Source: Numida meleagris (Eukaryota; Chordata; Aves; Galliformes; Numididae). From it: a stretch of DNA of 64,000 nt. The position numbers and the translations under genes are program-made. Shown here in pieces: positions 13,418 to 25,475 of the stretch; positions within the stretch are counted from its first letter, which is position 1, and each line of letters opens with the position of its first letter. Where the stretch lies: contig NC_034410.1 of assembly GCF_002078875.1 (NCBI RefSeq), forward strand, positions 100,924,556 through 100,988,555. Reading direction: 5' to 3'. Below the pieces are notes generated by a model, which did no database searches, was not told where the DNA came from, and saw nothing but the letters and a program-made list of their open reading frames with translations.

Positions 13418-16400
13418 TCCCTACCCCTGATACAGCAGGAGGTAGCTGTCCTAAAGGAAACAGGGCTTAGGGGCTGATGTGTGGATTCTCCAAACACAGA
13501 GCAGATTACCCCATAAAAAGGAGGTGGCAGGTGGGTGGCAGACCCAAAGGGGTGAAGCTGAAGGCAGGCTGAAGTACTCCCTGAGATGAACGGTAGAAGG
13601 GTCTTGGCAAGCATCTAGCACATAATATCATTTTAAAGTGTTTGTAGGGAAGTCTTTAATTTGATTAGGTTGTTTCCTTAATAGTTCTCCATGTGTGATT
13701 GGTGCCTTGCCCTGGACACAGGTGTGATCTGGCATCAAAACAGCTGTGAACAAATGAAGATGACTTCCTCTCCTTATAATAAGCTACTTATTTATAAGCC
13801 TTACATGTTTCTGGTTAATACAAAAAGCTAATTAAGGGAATGTAAATATGGGAAATATTTATACTTCATGAGATTCCAGAAGGAGTAGTTACCTTCCATC
13901 TAATTTAAAGGTCTGCACAGTGCATGATAAGAAATAGGGTATGCAAAGAAAAAGCATACTTATTTGCTGTGAGAATTTAAGTTTTAATAAATGATTCAAT
14001 GTTCTTGGTTGTTTTTATTGTTGTTGCAGGGCTCCTTATATTTAAATTTCCCCTCTCTTTACCTTGTAAAGCTTTTGAGATCCTAGTATTCAGCATGTGG
14101 CTGTTGTAAGCTTACCGGGACAGCTTGTAAATTCCTTAGTTTGGAGGGGAAAAAAAAGAAGTGACCAAATTGTTAAGATTATAAGCACTGACTTGGATGC
14201 AGAAGAGTCCGCAAGAATTTGTTTGTTTTAAATAGAAACTTCATATTGCTGCTTTACAGACTTGGAACAATCATTGCAAGTCAGTGTGGCAGAAGGCAGT
14301 TACACCTCGTAGCAGATTTTTTTTCCATTTTGTAATAGTTGTTTTCTTTCCTTGCGGGAAGAGGAATGAATGTTAACCCATTGCTGATGCGTGGAGGCTC
14401 CCAGAGGAGACTGGATGGACTTCACTGTAGGGAATGGGAAGGGTTTCTTGGTGCTTTGTGTGTGCTCTGTCATTCCAGATGTAACCCTGCAGCTCAACAG
14501 AGCCCTGCACTTTGTCAATGGAAACAAACCTTCTTCCTTCCCTCTTCTGCTTCCCATCCAGTAGGCAGGAGTAAGTCTTGTGCAAAAATGGATTTCCAAA
14601 TCATTTTTCTTCAAATTTAACTTTTTTTTAAGCAAGCGTTTTGTTTCTAATGAAAGTTTTCATTTCCTTTTTTTTTTTCTTGGTATTTGTTTTGTTTTCT
14701 TTAACAACAGCTTTTGTGCTTTAATCAAACTGCGTCATAATCTCTAATTAGGAAATAAAGGGAGGAAATACAAGTGTTCCTGGCAATTTGCAATAGCTAT
14801 CAAAAAAAAAAAAAGTTCCTAGCAACTGAGAGAAACTATCTCAGTGAAATTAGTAAGTATAGAGAACCTGTGTTTAGGGAAGTAAAAGTAGGAGAATGGT
14901 CAGTACAAACGAGGCTGACCGAAATACTACTCTCATTTCTGGGAAAAACAGGGAGTAGGGAAAAGGGAAAAAAAGCAAATCTATCAATAATATTCTGTGC
15001 AGTTAAAACTTGTACTCCTTGCTCTGCCATCCTGGATTTTTGTTTTTGCATATATTGCCTAATTTTGAGCCATTTGAGGGAGAAAGTCGGTGGGCAAAAG
15101 GTAGACGGCATTGCATGGCTGTGGCTGAACTGTGAGTTGAAGGAGCCTTCCTGGCAGCACATAAATCCTCTGCTGCTATCCCCTGTCTGAGCACACTCAG
15201 ACTCTTGCTGTTGTCTGACAGTGCTGGCTTTTCAGAAGAGTGCCCAACTTTGATTTTTGAAGAAAATGTGATTGCCCGAATCTGGAACCTACTCATTTAC
15301 TTAGGCCAGGTTATGCAAACATGCTTCAAACATAGTATGAGAGAACATCCTCTTACTGTGTAGAAGTTACAATCTGAATTAGGAAAAACAAAACAAAACA
15401 GCAGAAACCTTCTTTGTCTTAAGATAAATTCACGGCAAGCATAGTACACAGTTAAATGGAAGAGCTTTCCTTTATATAGAAATCTGTAGTCTGTGTTTAG
15501 GACAAGGTCACATTTGTTCTAGCGGATGCAGTATTTCTTTCAACACGAAGCAAGGAGAATCAGTATGTTACAAAAGGCAAATGTTACCTTTGTGGTGAGC
15601 ACATAATAATATATTGCATGATGCAGAGTTGCAGAATTAGACATGCAATATTTTGGACGGGGAAATCCTGAGGGCAGAATTCTTCACTCTTGCTCCATGC
15701 TGGCCTGCTTAGCTCCTGGACTACTTCTCTTTCAAGTTTGAATCAAGCGCCAGTCCATTCACTTAAGAATCTTATTGCTTAGTTTCTGAATGATTGCACA
15801 AATTAAGTGACACTTCAGCCAGTTGCCTTTGGGAAAAGAATGAGAAAGGATAATTATTCTGAAAATGGATGCTTACAGTAATAATAATCATTAAAAAAAC
15901 AAAAAACACTACTCATTTCTGTTGGAGATTTTTTTCTTTGCTAAATTTCAGCTTTTGATTTCATTCCTTAATAAACTGATGGATCAGATATTACCCAGAT
16001 AGGATAAAAGTGGAAGTTGTCTTCCGTATGAAAGTTGTTATAAACCATATACTGCCATATATAGTACAGTGTCTAAAGTATACCAGCTGAGGAGCTTAAT
16101 CTTTTCCTGTTTTCATTTCACCCATATTGACTCTATAATTTTCCTATTACTTGAAATTTTAAACAGTGAAACAAAATTTTTTCTAAATATTTTATCCCTA
16201 TAGATGAGTGTATTTGCATGGTTTATTGCAACAGCTTTCAACCAAAAGCGCATGTACTACACAATGATTTAGATTATTTTTTCTTGTAATGTACGCTGAA
16301 ATGCCTTAGTTTAGAAAACTGAAAGCAACTTGGTTTTTTTTTAGTGCAGTCGTAGACAATGTTTGGAGGAAAAATTGTTCTCATTTGTGTGGAAAACTTG

Positions 16401-18036
16401 ACCAATCCATGTGAAATGCTGCTTTTCTGTCAGCGTTCTAGATTCTACTTTAAATTCCTTCTGACAGCTTCTCTTTCATGATAATCTTAAGGCAGAAGTG
16501 TATCCAGTGGAAACTTTTCTCTAGAAAACAAGTATTTTTGATGAACTGTAATATGTTAGTGCAGTCGTAAGAAGCTTTTACTTTCATACTAGGCATTAAG
16601 TGTATGTTCTCATCAGAGTGATGATCAGCGTTAATATTGGAGGAGATTCCAATAGGTGCTTTGTGTGTATTTTCAGAAATGTATGTTTAGTGTTTCTGTA
16701 TGTATTTGTCTAGAGCTATGCAACTAAAAGTGCCAGCCGTTATAGTGAATTTGAGAACAGAATTTTGCAACTTCTGTTTTTATTTATTTATTTTGGTGGA
16801 AGGTGCTCGAATGCTGTTATTTTCAAATAGCAGTCAGAATGATTTGCATGCCTCTGAATCTTTCAGCCATATGGTGTTACCCTTCAGTTGATTGGATCAT
16901 ATTTACCACAGTAAGATTCAGGTGTGGTTTAGCGCCAGAGAAAAGAGCTGTAGTTTGAATGCCAACTCTCTGAAATTGTTGACTTTTTTCACACAGTGTA
17001 GAAAGTTCAGGTTTCTGATGCTTCCAAATAATTATTCCCACGAGAAGAGCTTATTTGCCTGAGCAGTTAGGCAGCCTAGGGATTTATCCCCGTTGACTAA
17101 GATTACAATGATGAAGGGGCACAGGCGTCGTAGAATCAAGCTATAAACTTAATTCCTGGCATGCTAGCAGATCTTAAATGACTTATATTACTAAAGAAGA
17201 AAAGTCTTACTGCGTAAGTAACTGTTGTGACTCGCAGCTCACACTGAAGAAAGATGGAATGAAATGTAAGAATATTCTTTATCTTTGATGAAGTGGTTTT
17301 CTCTGATGGGAGAATGGAACATAGAAATGATTCAAGAACCTTTTTCAGGCTACAAAATTTTATCCACTTCATCTATATATATTTTTAAGGCTTCTGTTAC
17401 AGTTTTGAAAGGAATGGTCTTAGTTTGTCAGTTTAGTGGTACTAAAGAAGATTGGAGAGGTGGAACAACCTACCCTATTATGTGTGGAGAACAGTGTTTC
17501 TGTGAATTGTTAACGTCATATCTAAATAAAGTGAATTCTTAAAGAATGTCTCATTATCAGCATGGCAACTCTAAAAATCTGGAGAGGATGTGTAGGCCGT
17601 GCAGTAAATCTAAAGTAAGTAAGTCATACATTGAGTAACATCGTCTTTGATATTTAATGCTTCAATAGGAAGGTGATTAAATGTTCTAGTGTATTCAAAC
17701 AATCCAAATGGAATGCATCTAATATTAATTAATTACAGTGTTTTTTAAATATGATTTAACCCTTGAGTCTTAGGTACGTGTAGCGTTACAATCTCTAGTT
17801 TGATATTGATTGAATACCGTTCTGGAAGAGCTGTTCACCTCAGTAGTACTGCAGCAGTGTGAAACAAGGGCCAAATGCTTACAAAAGTCTGGTTGCAGCT
17901 TACTGTGGTTTGCAGCAAGGGATACAGTGGAAACCAGGAGGCCAAGGGGGTTGTCTTCCATCTGTGCTGAAGATGCAAAGTCATGCTATCTAAAGGAGAA
18001 GAAAGATGACATTGCCCTTTAGCCTTGGTTTAATGT
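13418..18036. other. Non-coding DNA
   Basis: Includes a T-run near 14,670 and an A-run near 14,803. A 138-codon frame at 14,774-15,190 has low-complexity lysine and no recognisable domain. Nothing else stands out. Confidence 0.55.
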
Positions 18037-18051
18037 AGGTCACTTGGGTCA
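18037..18051 (+). promoter_or_regulatory. DR3 nuclear receptor element (VDR/RXR type)
   Basis: AGGTCA-CTT-GGGTCA is a direct repeat of two RGGTCA half-sites with a three-base spacer. That is the layout bound by vitamin D receptor with RXR. Only the motif is seen; occupancy and target are unknown. Confidence 0.4.
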
Positions 18052-21000
18052 CCAGATGACATGACTTTAATGGCCAAACTGCTTTTAACAATTGCCTTGG
18101 GCAGTGTTTAATTTTAGTGATCTTTTGGCAGCCTTCAGGAGAAGGGAGAGGAAAATTCCACCTTATCTTGTGGTTTTCACACGGTGCACACTCAGCTGCT
18201 TCTGTGATCTTTTATGACTGGTCAGTATAGGGCAACATGTGTCGATGTGATTATCCACATATGAGAAGTGTCGTTTACTTCCACGCTGCTGGAAAGCTGT
18301 CAGAACAGTTATTAATTTTTTTGTTTTCTCACCTCATTTTCTTGCTGGTAAAAACCTCAGGCACTGAGCAGGCAGACAAAGGAATAAGATAAGGAAGAGT
18401 AGAGCTGAATTCCTATTGTCCTACTTCTTTTCTGTCCTAGTGATGGACTGGGATTGTAGTACAGGGAGTATACAACATTCCCTTTCAGAAACACCTCATA
18501 TATCTTGGAAGGTGCCTGTGTGTATTTGCATTTTTTATAGATGCTTTGCATGAGTTATTGCTCAGAAACAATGTCTTGATGTTGTAACGGAGGGTACGAT
18601 TAACATGCTACCTTAATGGACTGTAATGGTGGGAAAACAGACAAAAGCAAATGTTACTGGAGGGAAAAAAAAAAAGGAGAATAAAGTGGAAAACATGATT
18701 CTGCCATGCACATTCACCTTTAGTGTATCAAATTACTGAATGTCATATGCAGTTTGTCTCACTCCCCCTTTTACCAAATAACAGGTATTAACATTGGAAA
18801 AAAAAACCACAGAGAAGAGTGGTAAGTGATCAAAGGTGTAGAACAACTGCTGTGTAGGGAACAATTAACTAAACTTCAACCTGGGGGAAAGACTGCTGAG
18901 GTCCATAGAATAATGTGGGTCAGATGGTGATACCTGGTCATGTCTTCTATGGAAAAAGAACTGAGGAGCATCAAGTGGAATCAGTAAGTGCCATGCTGAA
19001 CATGAGTAAAAGGTGGTAACTGCAAGCGTAAGGTGAGCTGTGATGCTCTGTTTTCAGGACACCAGCAAGCTGGACGCCTCAGTTGTTTTTAAGGAAGCTG
19101 GATAAGTTCACAGGTGCTGTTAAAAGAGCCCTGAGCTAAGGATCAGTGGAGGCTGGGATGGTGCTTTGCATAATTACTCCTACAGGAATATCATGGCTTC
19201 TGTATTCTTCTAAGCATCAGCTATTGGTCACTGTGAATGAAGTGATGAGGCTTGTGGGCTGACATGGCATGTCTGGCTTTAGGTTGTTGTGACCATCCCG
19301 TCATTGTTCTTTGTTTGCGTGGGTCACTGGACCAGATATGGTGGGCTGTGGAAAACCGTCAGGTTCTGGTCTTTGCTCACAGTGCGTTTTCTGCTGGCAG
19401 TGAGCTGGAAGAAAGCAGTGTACAGTTTTCTGGACTGTGTTGGTTTTGTAGGTAATAAAACTAAGTATTAAAAACACTTTGAGGAGCCCTGAAACAAAAC
19501 CTCTAGTTTCCTAAAGATTTGGATTTTTCAGTTGGTAAATTCTGATTCAAAATTTCTTGCATTTGGGCATAGGTAGGGCCAGTCCCTCCAGTGGGTTCTT
19601 ATTATGTTAGCTTTCCCCAGCAGCTGAGACTGTGCTGCCTAACTGGCTAGGTTCCCTCATGAATATTGAGGGAACTAAGTATCTTTTGTACCCCTGTCTG
19701 ATTTTTATGGAATTTATTTGTGAGTTTAAAAGGTGCTTGACAGAAAATGTGATTATTTGAGCTGCATTTCCGTCAGAAGCAGGCAAAAGCATATAGTACA
19801 AAATAAATACAAATAATTAGAAAAAAAATCCTTTGCCTTGCCCCCAAATAGTAATAATGTAGTCCCAAAAAGGACCATTTAAATCTTCTTAAAGCTTTAA
19901 ATGTAATACATCTTTGCTTCAACGTGCACAGGAACAGTAGGGCATGAGGGTGACATCCAATTTTTCTTACATTATTTAGTAACTGACACAACATGCTGTG
20001 TTCTTGCTGGTTGTTAACAGCATGTGAATTATGAGGCCAAAGAGGTCTTCCTCATGACAATAGCCAATGTTTGTAAAAATGCAAAGGTCATGATCGTGGC
20101 TACTTTTTTTTTTAAATGCCAACTGGATAGTGATGACAATTACCGACCTAGAGAGATTTTAAAGGGTTTATTGACTTATCTTCGATACTTTATGAGCATT
20201 GATGGTTTCAGCGCAGGTCTGACATCTGTGCTGTGCCATATGAAGTGAGTTTGACCTCACAATGAAATATAGTTCTTTCATTTTTCTGTGAAAACTAGGA
20301 ACGCTTGGTTTGCTGGCTTTATATTTCAGTGCTGTAAAACTGGATTAGCATTATTTGCCATCTTTAAGAGAAAAGTCACCTACTTAAAGCATGTTTTTAC
20401 TTTCAGGATAGGTTTTTTTTGCTTCTAAATTTTATGAGCAAAAAAAAAAAGGGGGTTGGGGAGGGGGTCGTTCGTTTACTTCCAGACCATATGGGTGGAT
20501 GTGAATAGTACTGTATTTTCAAACAGACAGAAAATGTTATCAAATTTGAATTAAGACTTCTTGAGTTAATCCTAGGCCTTTCAAACAAATCTTTTAAATG
20601 ACCTTTGGCTGACAGTATATGAATGTATGTTTTAGAATTTACTTACGGATTTTATTCATGAATAACGTGTTTGGAGGAAACTGTGGTTGTAGGCAATGTT
20701 GCCGTGTGCTTTAGTTTCTCTCTCTGAGCTCAGGTGTTCAAAACTGCCTTTCCATGAATTTTGAATTGATTCTGAACCAATTCTTCTGTACATACAGTGA
20801 TCTTATGTGTATATTTACTGAACAGAGTGGGATTTTCAAAGTCTGAACTCCACCATGTTTTAGCCACCTCTTCAAAGATTAAAAATTAGAAATGGAAAAA
20901 AGAAGAGTGGGCCATTATTTTGCCCTCTGGAAACCATGATTTTCAGTTACTGCATTTGATGGCTTTTGGAGTAGTAAAAGACTAAACTAGTACTTGGGAG

Positions 21001-24000
21001 GTGGAGCGCGGGTGGCACATTGCCACACTGAGTCACAGCTCTAGGAAATGCATTTCTTTGTAGCCTGAGAAGACAAGAGGCATTAGATGACCTAATCTTT
21101 TTCATCTTGAATTTTTCTCTTGTGACTTTATTTTTTTTCATTGCCAAGGCTAAATGTGGAGCCTAGCTTTTTATTTCCTTTAACGTAGTAAAGTTTCAGC
21201 ATTGTAGAGCTGGTTAGTTTGAGCCTGTCTGAATCTGTGCCTTTGAGAATACGGTAGTTGTGTTACTACAGTGTGATTTTTATCAGATTACCAAGCCATT
21301 GGTTTATTGTTAAAAAGGTGAATGTTCTTTGCTTTGTGATGAGGATGTTTGTCTCGAAAGAGATTGGAAATTAGGCAGTAAATTACTTTGGCGGTGAATA
21401 GTAATAACAAATTCATGTGATCTTTGTCATAAGTAAAAGGAGTAGATCTTAAGCCAGTCATGTCTATGAACTAATTGAGTGTAAACCTGAAGTTCTTGTC
21501 TGAACTCTTCTAGGGTTTTGGAGAAGTTGGGAGAAGATGAAGGCTAAAAGTCTTAACAAGGATAAAATGAGCAGTGAAAGAAGGGTGACTTTTAGAAACA
21601 AATAAAAAGAACCACTGAGAACTTCTGGTTTCGACAAAGATTTATTTATTGATTTTAATAATTACAGTTGAAACTGGTAATGTAATCTGTCAAACTTTGT
21701 AAGTAGTTTCTGTTGTACAATTTAGTGTTCCAGTGCTTTCCCCGACCATGGTTATTTGTGTGAAACTTGTGCTTGCTGAACAGCTGTTAGACTACTCTGT
21801 CCCCATATTTTAGTCGCAGTATTTGGCAGTTCTTGGCATCAAGCATACAGATGAAACAATTGCTTTGTTTGCAAAAGGGGAAACATTTGAAGATCACTGT
21901 TCTTTCTTGCTTTTTTTCCTAACAGCCTTGCACTGTAATTACTTTGTGCTTGGCAGGAATTAATTTAATCTTGACTACACATCTTAGCTGTCCCTTCAGA
22001 AGTCAGGCAAAGCTATCCAAGTTAAAAGCCAACATTTCTAGCAAATTCATGCTCAGAAACTTGCTAGTGGTGAGCTGCTGAAATCCTACCTCCCTCATGA
22101 CTCTGTTCTAGCCCACAGCTACGAGGGATGGAGCAGGACTTCTGCCTGCAGTTGTGCCTGTGGCCACAACAAGCACTTTGAAGCTCAGGCACTGAAGCTG
22201 AGGAGACTTCTAGGGTTTAGTGTGGGTGTGTCTGAGTTCACTGGTTGGATTTAGGCAACATGTGGATGGTGAGGGCATGGAAATAATCAGAGAGAAAGTA
22301 AAAAAGGTAAAGGAGATGAAGCTGGCCGTACAAGAATCTGAGGGTTTGGAAGCAAAGAAGGAAATGCATGCTAGAAAATATTGAGATTGGCTTGATGAGG
22401 AAGGAGGATATGGGAATCAGGATAAGAAGCAGAAGTGATGGGGCCATTGGAGGCAAAGCCAGGTAATAACGCTGAGAATATCATGTCATGGAGCCTGAGA
22501 ACTGATTAAATTGGGTGCAAAAAGATCTGATGAAAGAAAGTACTTCTGACCAGTTCAGTTACAAATGTGGATTGGTAAGGAGCCTTTGGATGGGTCAGAA
22601 CTAGAACTGGAATGAGGATGATATGAGACAGCTGAGACTGTCTAGTGAAGTAGGGTGGACTACAGCTGGAAAAACCAGTTGGGAGGGGAAGCAGGGAGTA
22701 TTAGACCAGAATAATGCATTTCCATGTCATTTTATCCATTGTAATGCCTAAAACTGAATAGGAGGACTTGTTTTTTTTCTTAACCTCATCATTCTTTTGC
22801 TGTCAGTAAACCTCTGAAGTCTGCTGACTGATGAAGCCTTGTCCCGCTGATTGTGATGTGTGTGGAGCACCATGACCTGAAGGGAGAACTCCAAAGCCCT
22901 TTGCCACTTCTATTTGTAAAGCATATGTGGGAGAACCAAACACAGCAGTGCTCTGCGTGCTGTAGGAATACTGGCAGTGCTGCTTGCCTTCTGTTTGTCT
23001 TCATAATGACAAACCATCAGCCAAATCCCTCTCCATCTGGGGCTTCAGTATGCCAACAGACGCCTTGTGATCACTGCTGTGGGAAGGGCATGGCAGGGTT
23101 GGCTGAGCGCCTGGGTCACGGTGGCACTGGGATAGAAGCAGGTCACAAGGAGGGGTGGGAATAACCGAGGTCAGGGAACCAGAGAAGCACAAATGAATTA
23201 ATTTCAAGGGCAAGGCAGAGGTGAAGGAGCTAGGCTGTGATGTGGAAAGGAAGAAGTTGTTGCATGCCAGAGTAAACATCAAAGCCTGCAGGCTGAGGTG
23301 AGACTCAAACCTATGCCAGGATGCAGGAAAGGAACCCAAAGAAGTGGGCTGCTAGAAACTGAGGTGTGATGTACAGTTTTAGGAAAACTGGTAAGCTCCC
23401 AGAAAGCCTTCTGTAGAGATATGCATGTCACCTTGTGGCTGTATATCTGAGTATGGGGCTTCTGCCTCGTCTGCTGGCTGGGGAGAGGACTCATTTCAGT
23501 CACATGGAAAAATCAAACTGAGGCATAGTCCTGTTAGTGAAGATAAATTATGCTGTCTGACTTATTGCTGATGCCTAGGGTTCTGTAAGAGAGTGTTATA
23601 CAAATGGGTCTGTACTCTGTAGTGTCACCTTCGTTTTGTCAAAACAGGAACTCGGGGAAAAAAAAAATGTAGTTAGACTGAATTGTGTCCTAGGCTCCTA
23701 CTCTTACGATTTCAATGAAGACTGTTCTGATAATGCTGTTAGGAGACTAAAGTTGGTTGTCTGGTAATCAGTTAAATCCCTAAGTTATCAAAAGTTCTTC
23801 CTTTCTTTTTCCCTGCCTTCACTCAACCCCATTCCCAGCACCCTAGGAGGAACCTTTTCTTATGTAAAGCTTCATTCTTCTTGCAAGACTAGTATTTAGT
23901 TTTAACCTTATATACTATGTTTGTAAGCTGTGAAAGGGGCACTTCAAAACTTACAAGTTCCGCCTTTCTTTTTTTGTTTTGTCCAATGTGTTTGTCTGGC

Positions 24001-24448
24001 GTGTTTTTAGTAGAGGAAGCACAAAGTGTAGAGAAGGGAAACAATGTTAAAGGAACATGTAGCACTTGACTTAATAACATCTATTTTTCATTTTTAAGAT
24101 TGTATTTTTATTTGATGTTTTGTCTAACACAATATTTGGATTCTCCTTTATTTTTTTTCAGTATCCCTCTACTCTCTAAATTGTAGGAAAGTTCTATTTA
24201 TCAGGAAGCAGTCATGAGCAATGACAATGAACATTTTGGGCCTCCACCCATGCTGCAAAATAATACATTTTTTTTAGATTGTAAAATGTACTGAAATATT
24301 CAACATTACCTAAGAGAACCGCCAATCCAAATCGGCAATTATGACGTGAAATTGTTAGGACTGCTGCATGTTGTCTCCTCCTTCCCTTCCTTCCCTCCCA
24401 CTCCCTTTTGGCTTGCCAAAAACTCTGATTCTCTTAAAAAGAATTCTT
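18052..24448. other. Non-coding DNA
   Basis: Contains a three-run G tract (20,451-20,467) after an A-run, a purine-biased stretch (about 22,255-22,460) and a slightly GC-richer segment at 22,800-23,300. No coding exon or known repeat is recognised. Confidence 0.55.
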
Positions 24449-25475
24449 ATCATAGAATCTTTTGAGTTGGAAGGGACCTTTAAAGGTCATCTGGTCCAAC
24501 TTCCCTGCAATGTACATGGACATGCGCAGCTACATCAGGTTGCTCAGAGCCCTATCCTGCCTGACCTTGAGCATCTCCAGGGATGAGGCTTTCTCCACCT
24601 CTCTGGGCAACCTGCTCCAGTGCCTCATCACCCTTCTTGTAAAAACAAACAAAACAACAACAACAAAAAAACCAACAACAAAACCAACAACAAAACACTT
24701 CTTCCTTATATCCAGTTGAAATCTCCTCTCTTTTAGTTTGAAACCATTTCCCCTTGTTCTATCACAACAGACCCTGTTAAGAATCTGTCCCCTTCTTTCT
24801 TATAGCCCCTCTTCAGATACTGAAAGGCCACTCTGGTCTTCTCTCCTCCAGGCTGAACAGCTCTAGCTCTCTCAGCTTGTCGTCGTAGGAGAGGTGTTCC
24901 ATCTTCTGCATCGTTTTTGTGGCCCTCCTCTGGACACACTCTTAATGGGTCCATGTCTCTCCTGTACTGAGGACTACACATCTGGATGCAGTACTCTGGG
25001 TGAGGTCTCACCAGTGCACAGCAGAGGGGCAGGATCACCTCCCTCACCCTGCTGGTCACACTTCTTTTGATGCAGCCCAGGATACTATTGGCTTTCTGGG
25101 CTGTGAGGGCACATTGCTGGCTCACGTCCAGCTTCCCATCCACCAGCACCTCCAGGTTTTTGGCAGGGGTGCACTCAATCCTTTCATCTCCCAGCTTGTA
25201 TTCGTAGTGGGGGTTGTCTTGACCCAGGTGCAAGACCTTGCATTTGGATTTGTTGAATCTCATGAGGTTCACCTAGGCTCAGTGCTCAAGCCTGACTAAG
25301 TCCCTCTGGATGGCATCACGTCCCTCTGGTGTGTCAACCGCACCACATTGCTTGGTGTCATCCACAAACTTGCTGAGGGTGCATTCAATGCAACCACCGA
25401 TGTCATTGATGAAAGTGTTAAAGAGCACCCGTCCCAGTACTGACCCCTGAGGGACACCACTTGTCACCGATTCTT
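24449..25475 (-). mobile_element. CR1 LINE, 5'-truncated, ORF2 C-terminal half plus 3' end, inactive
   Basis: The + strand begins with the reverse complement of the CR1 3' tail (TCATAGAATC, then GAGTTGGAAGGGACC). On the - strand it encodes reverse transcriptase from the [10 protein letters not shown] motif (about 25,430-25,460) through the catalytic box FVDD (about 25,357-25,368). It then continues through the typical [36 protein letters not shown] and [11 protein letters not shown] blocks. The copy is dead. The codon after LEH, Trp in the family, reads as a stop near 25,275. A frameshift also moves the reading out of frame after DMDPL and lasts through the LFSLEERR region. It is cut off at the 5' side just before SGVPQG, so the endonuclease and fingers are missing. 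An A/C-rich CAA-like tract is inserted at 24,641-24,697. The orientation is opposite to GREB1L. Confidence 0.95.
24641..24697. repeat. CAA/CCAA-rich simple repeat inside CR1
   Basis: About 57 bases made almost only of A and C (AAAAACAAACAAAACAACAA and similar). They sit where ordinary CR1 copies have only a short A-run between the GTAAAA and CTTCTTCC blocks of the 3' region. This looks like a microsatellite that grew from that A-run after insertion. Confidence 0.85.

Noticed and set aside
14774..15190. 138-codon frame on the + strand
   Set aside because: Overlaps an A-run giving a lysine string, with no recognisable motif.
24733..25272. 179-codon frame that could be called a gene
   Set aside because: It is the decayed C-terminal part of CR1 ORF2, partly in a shifted frame.
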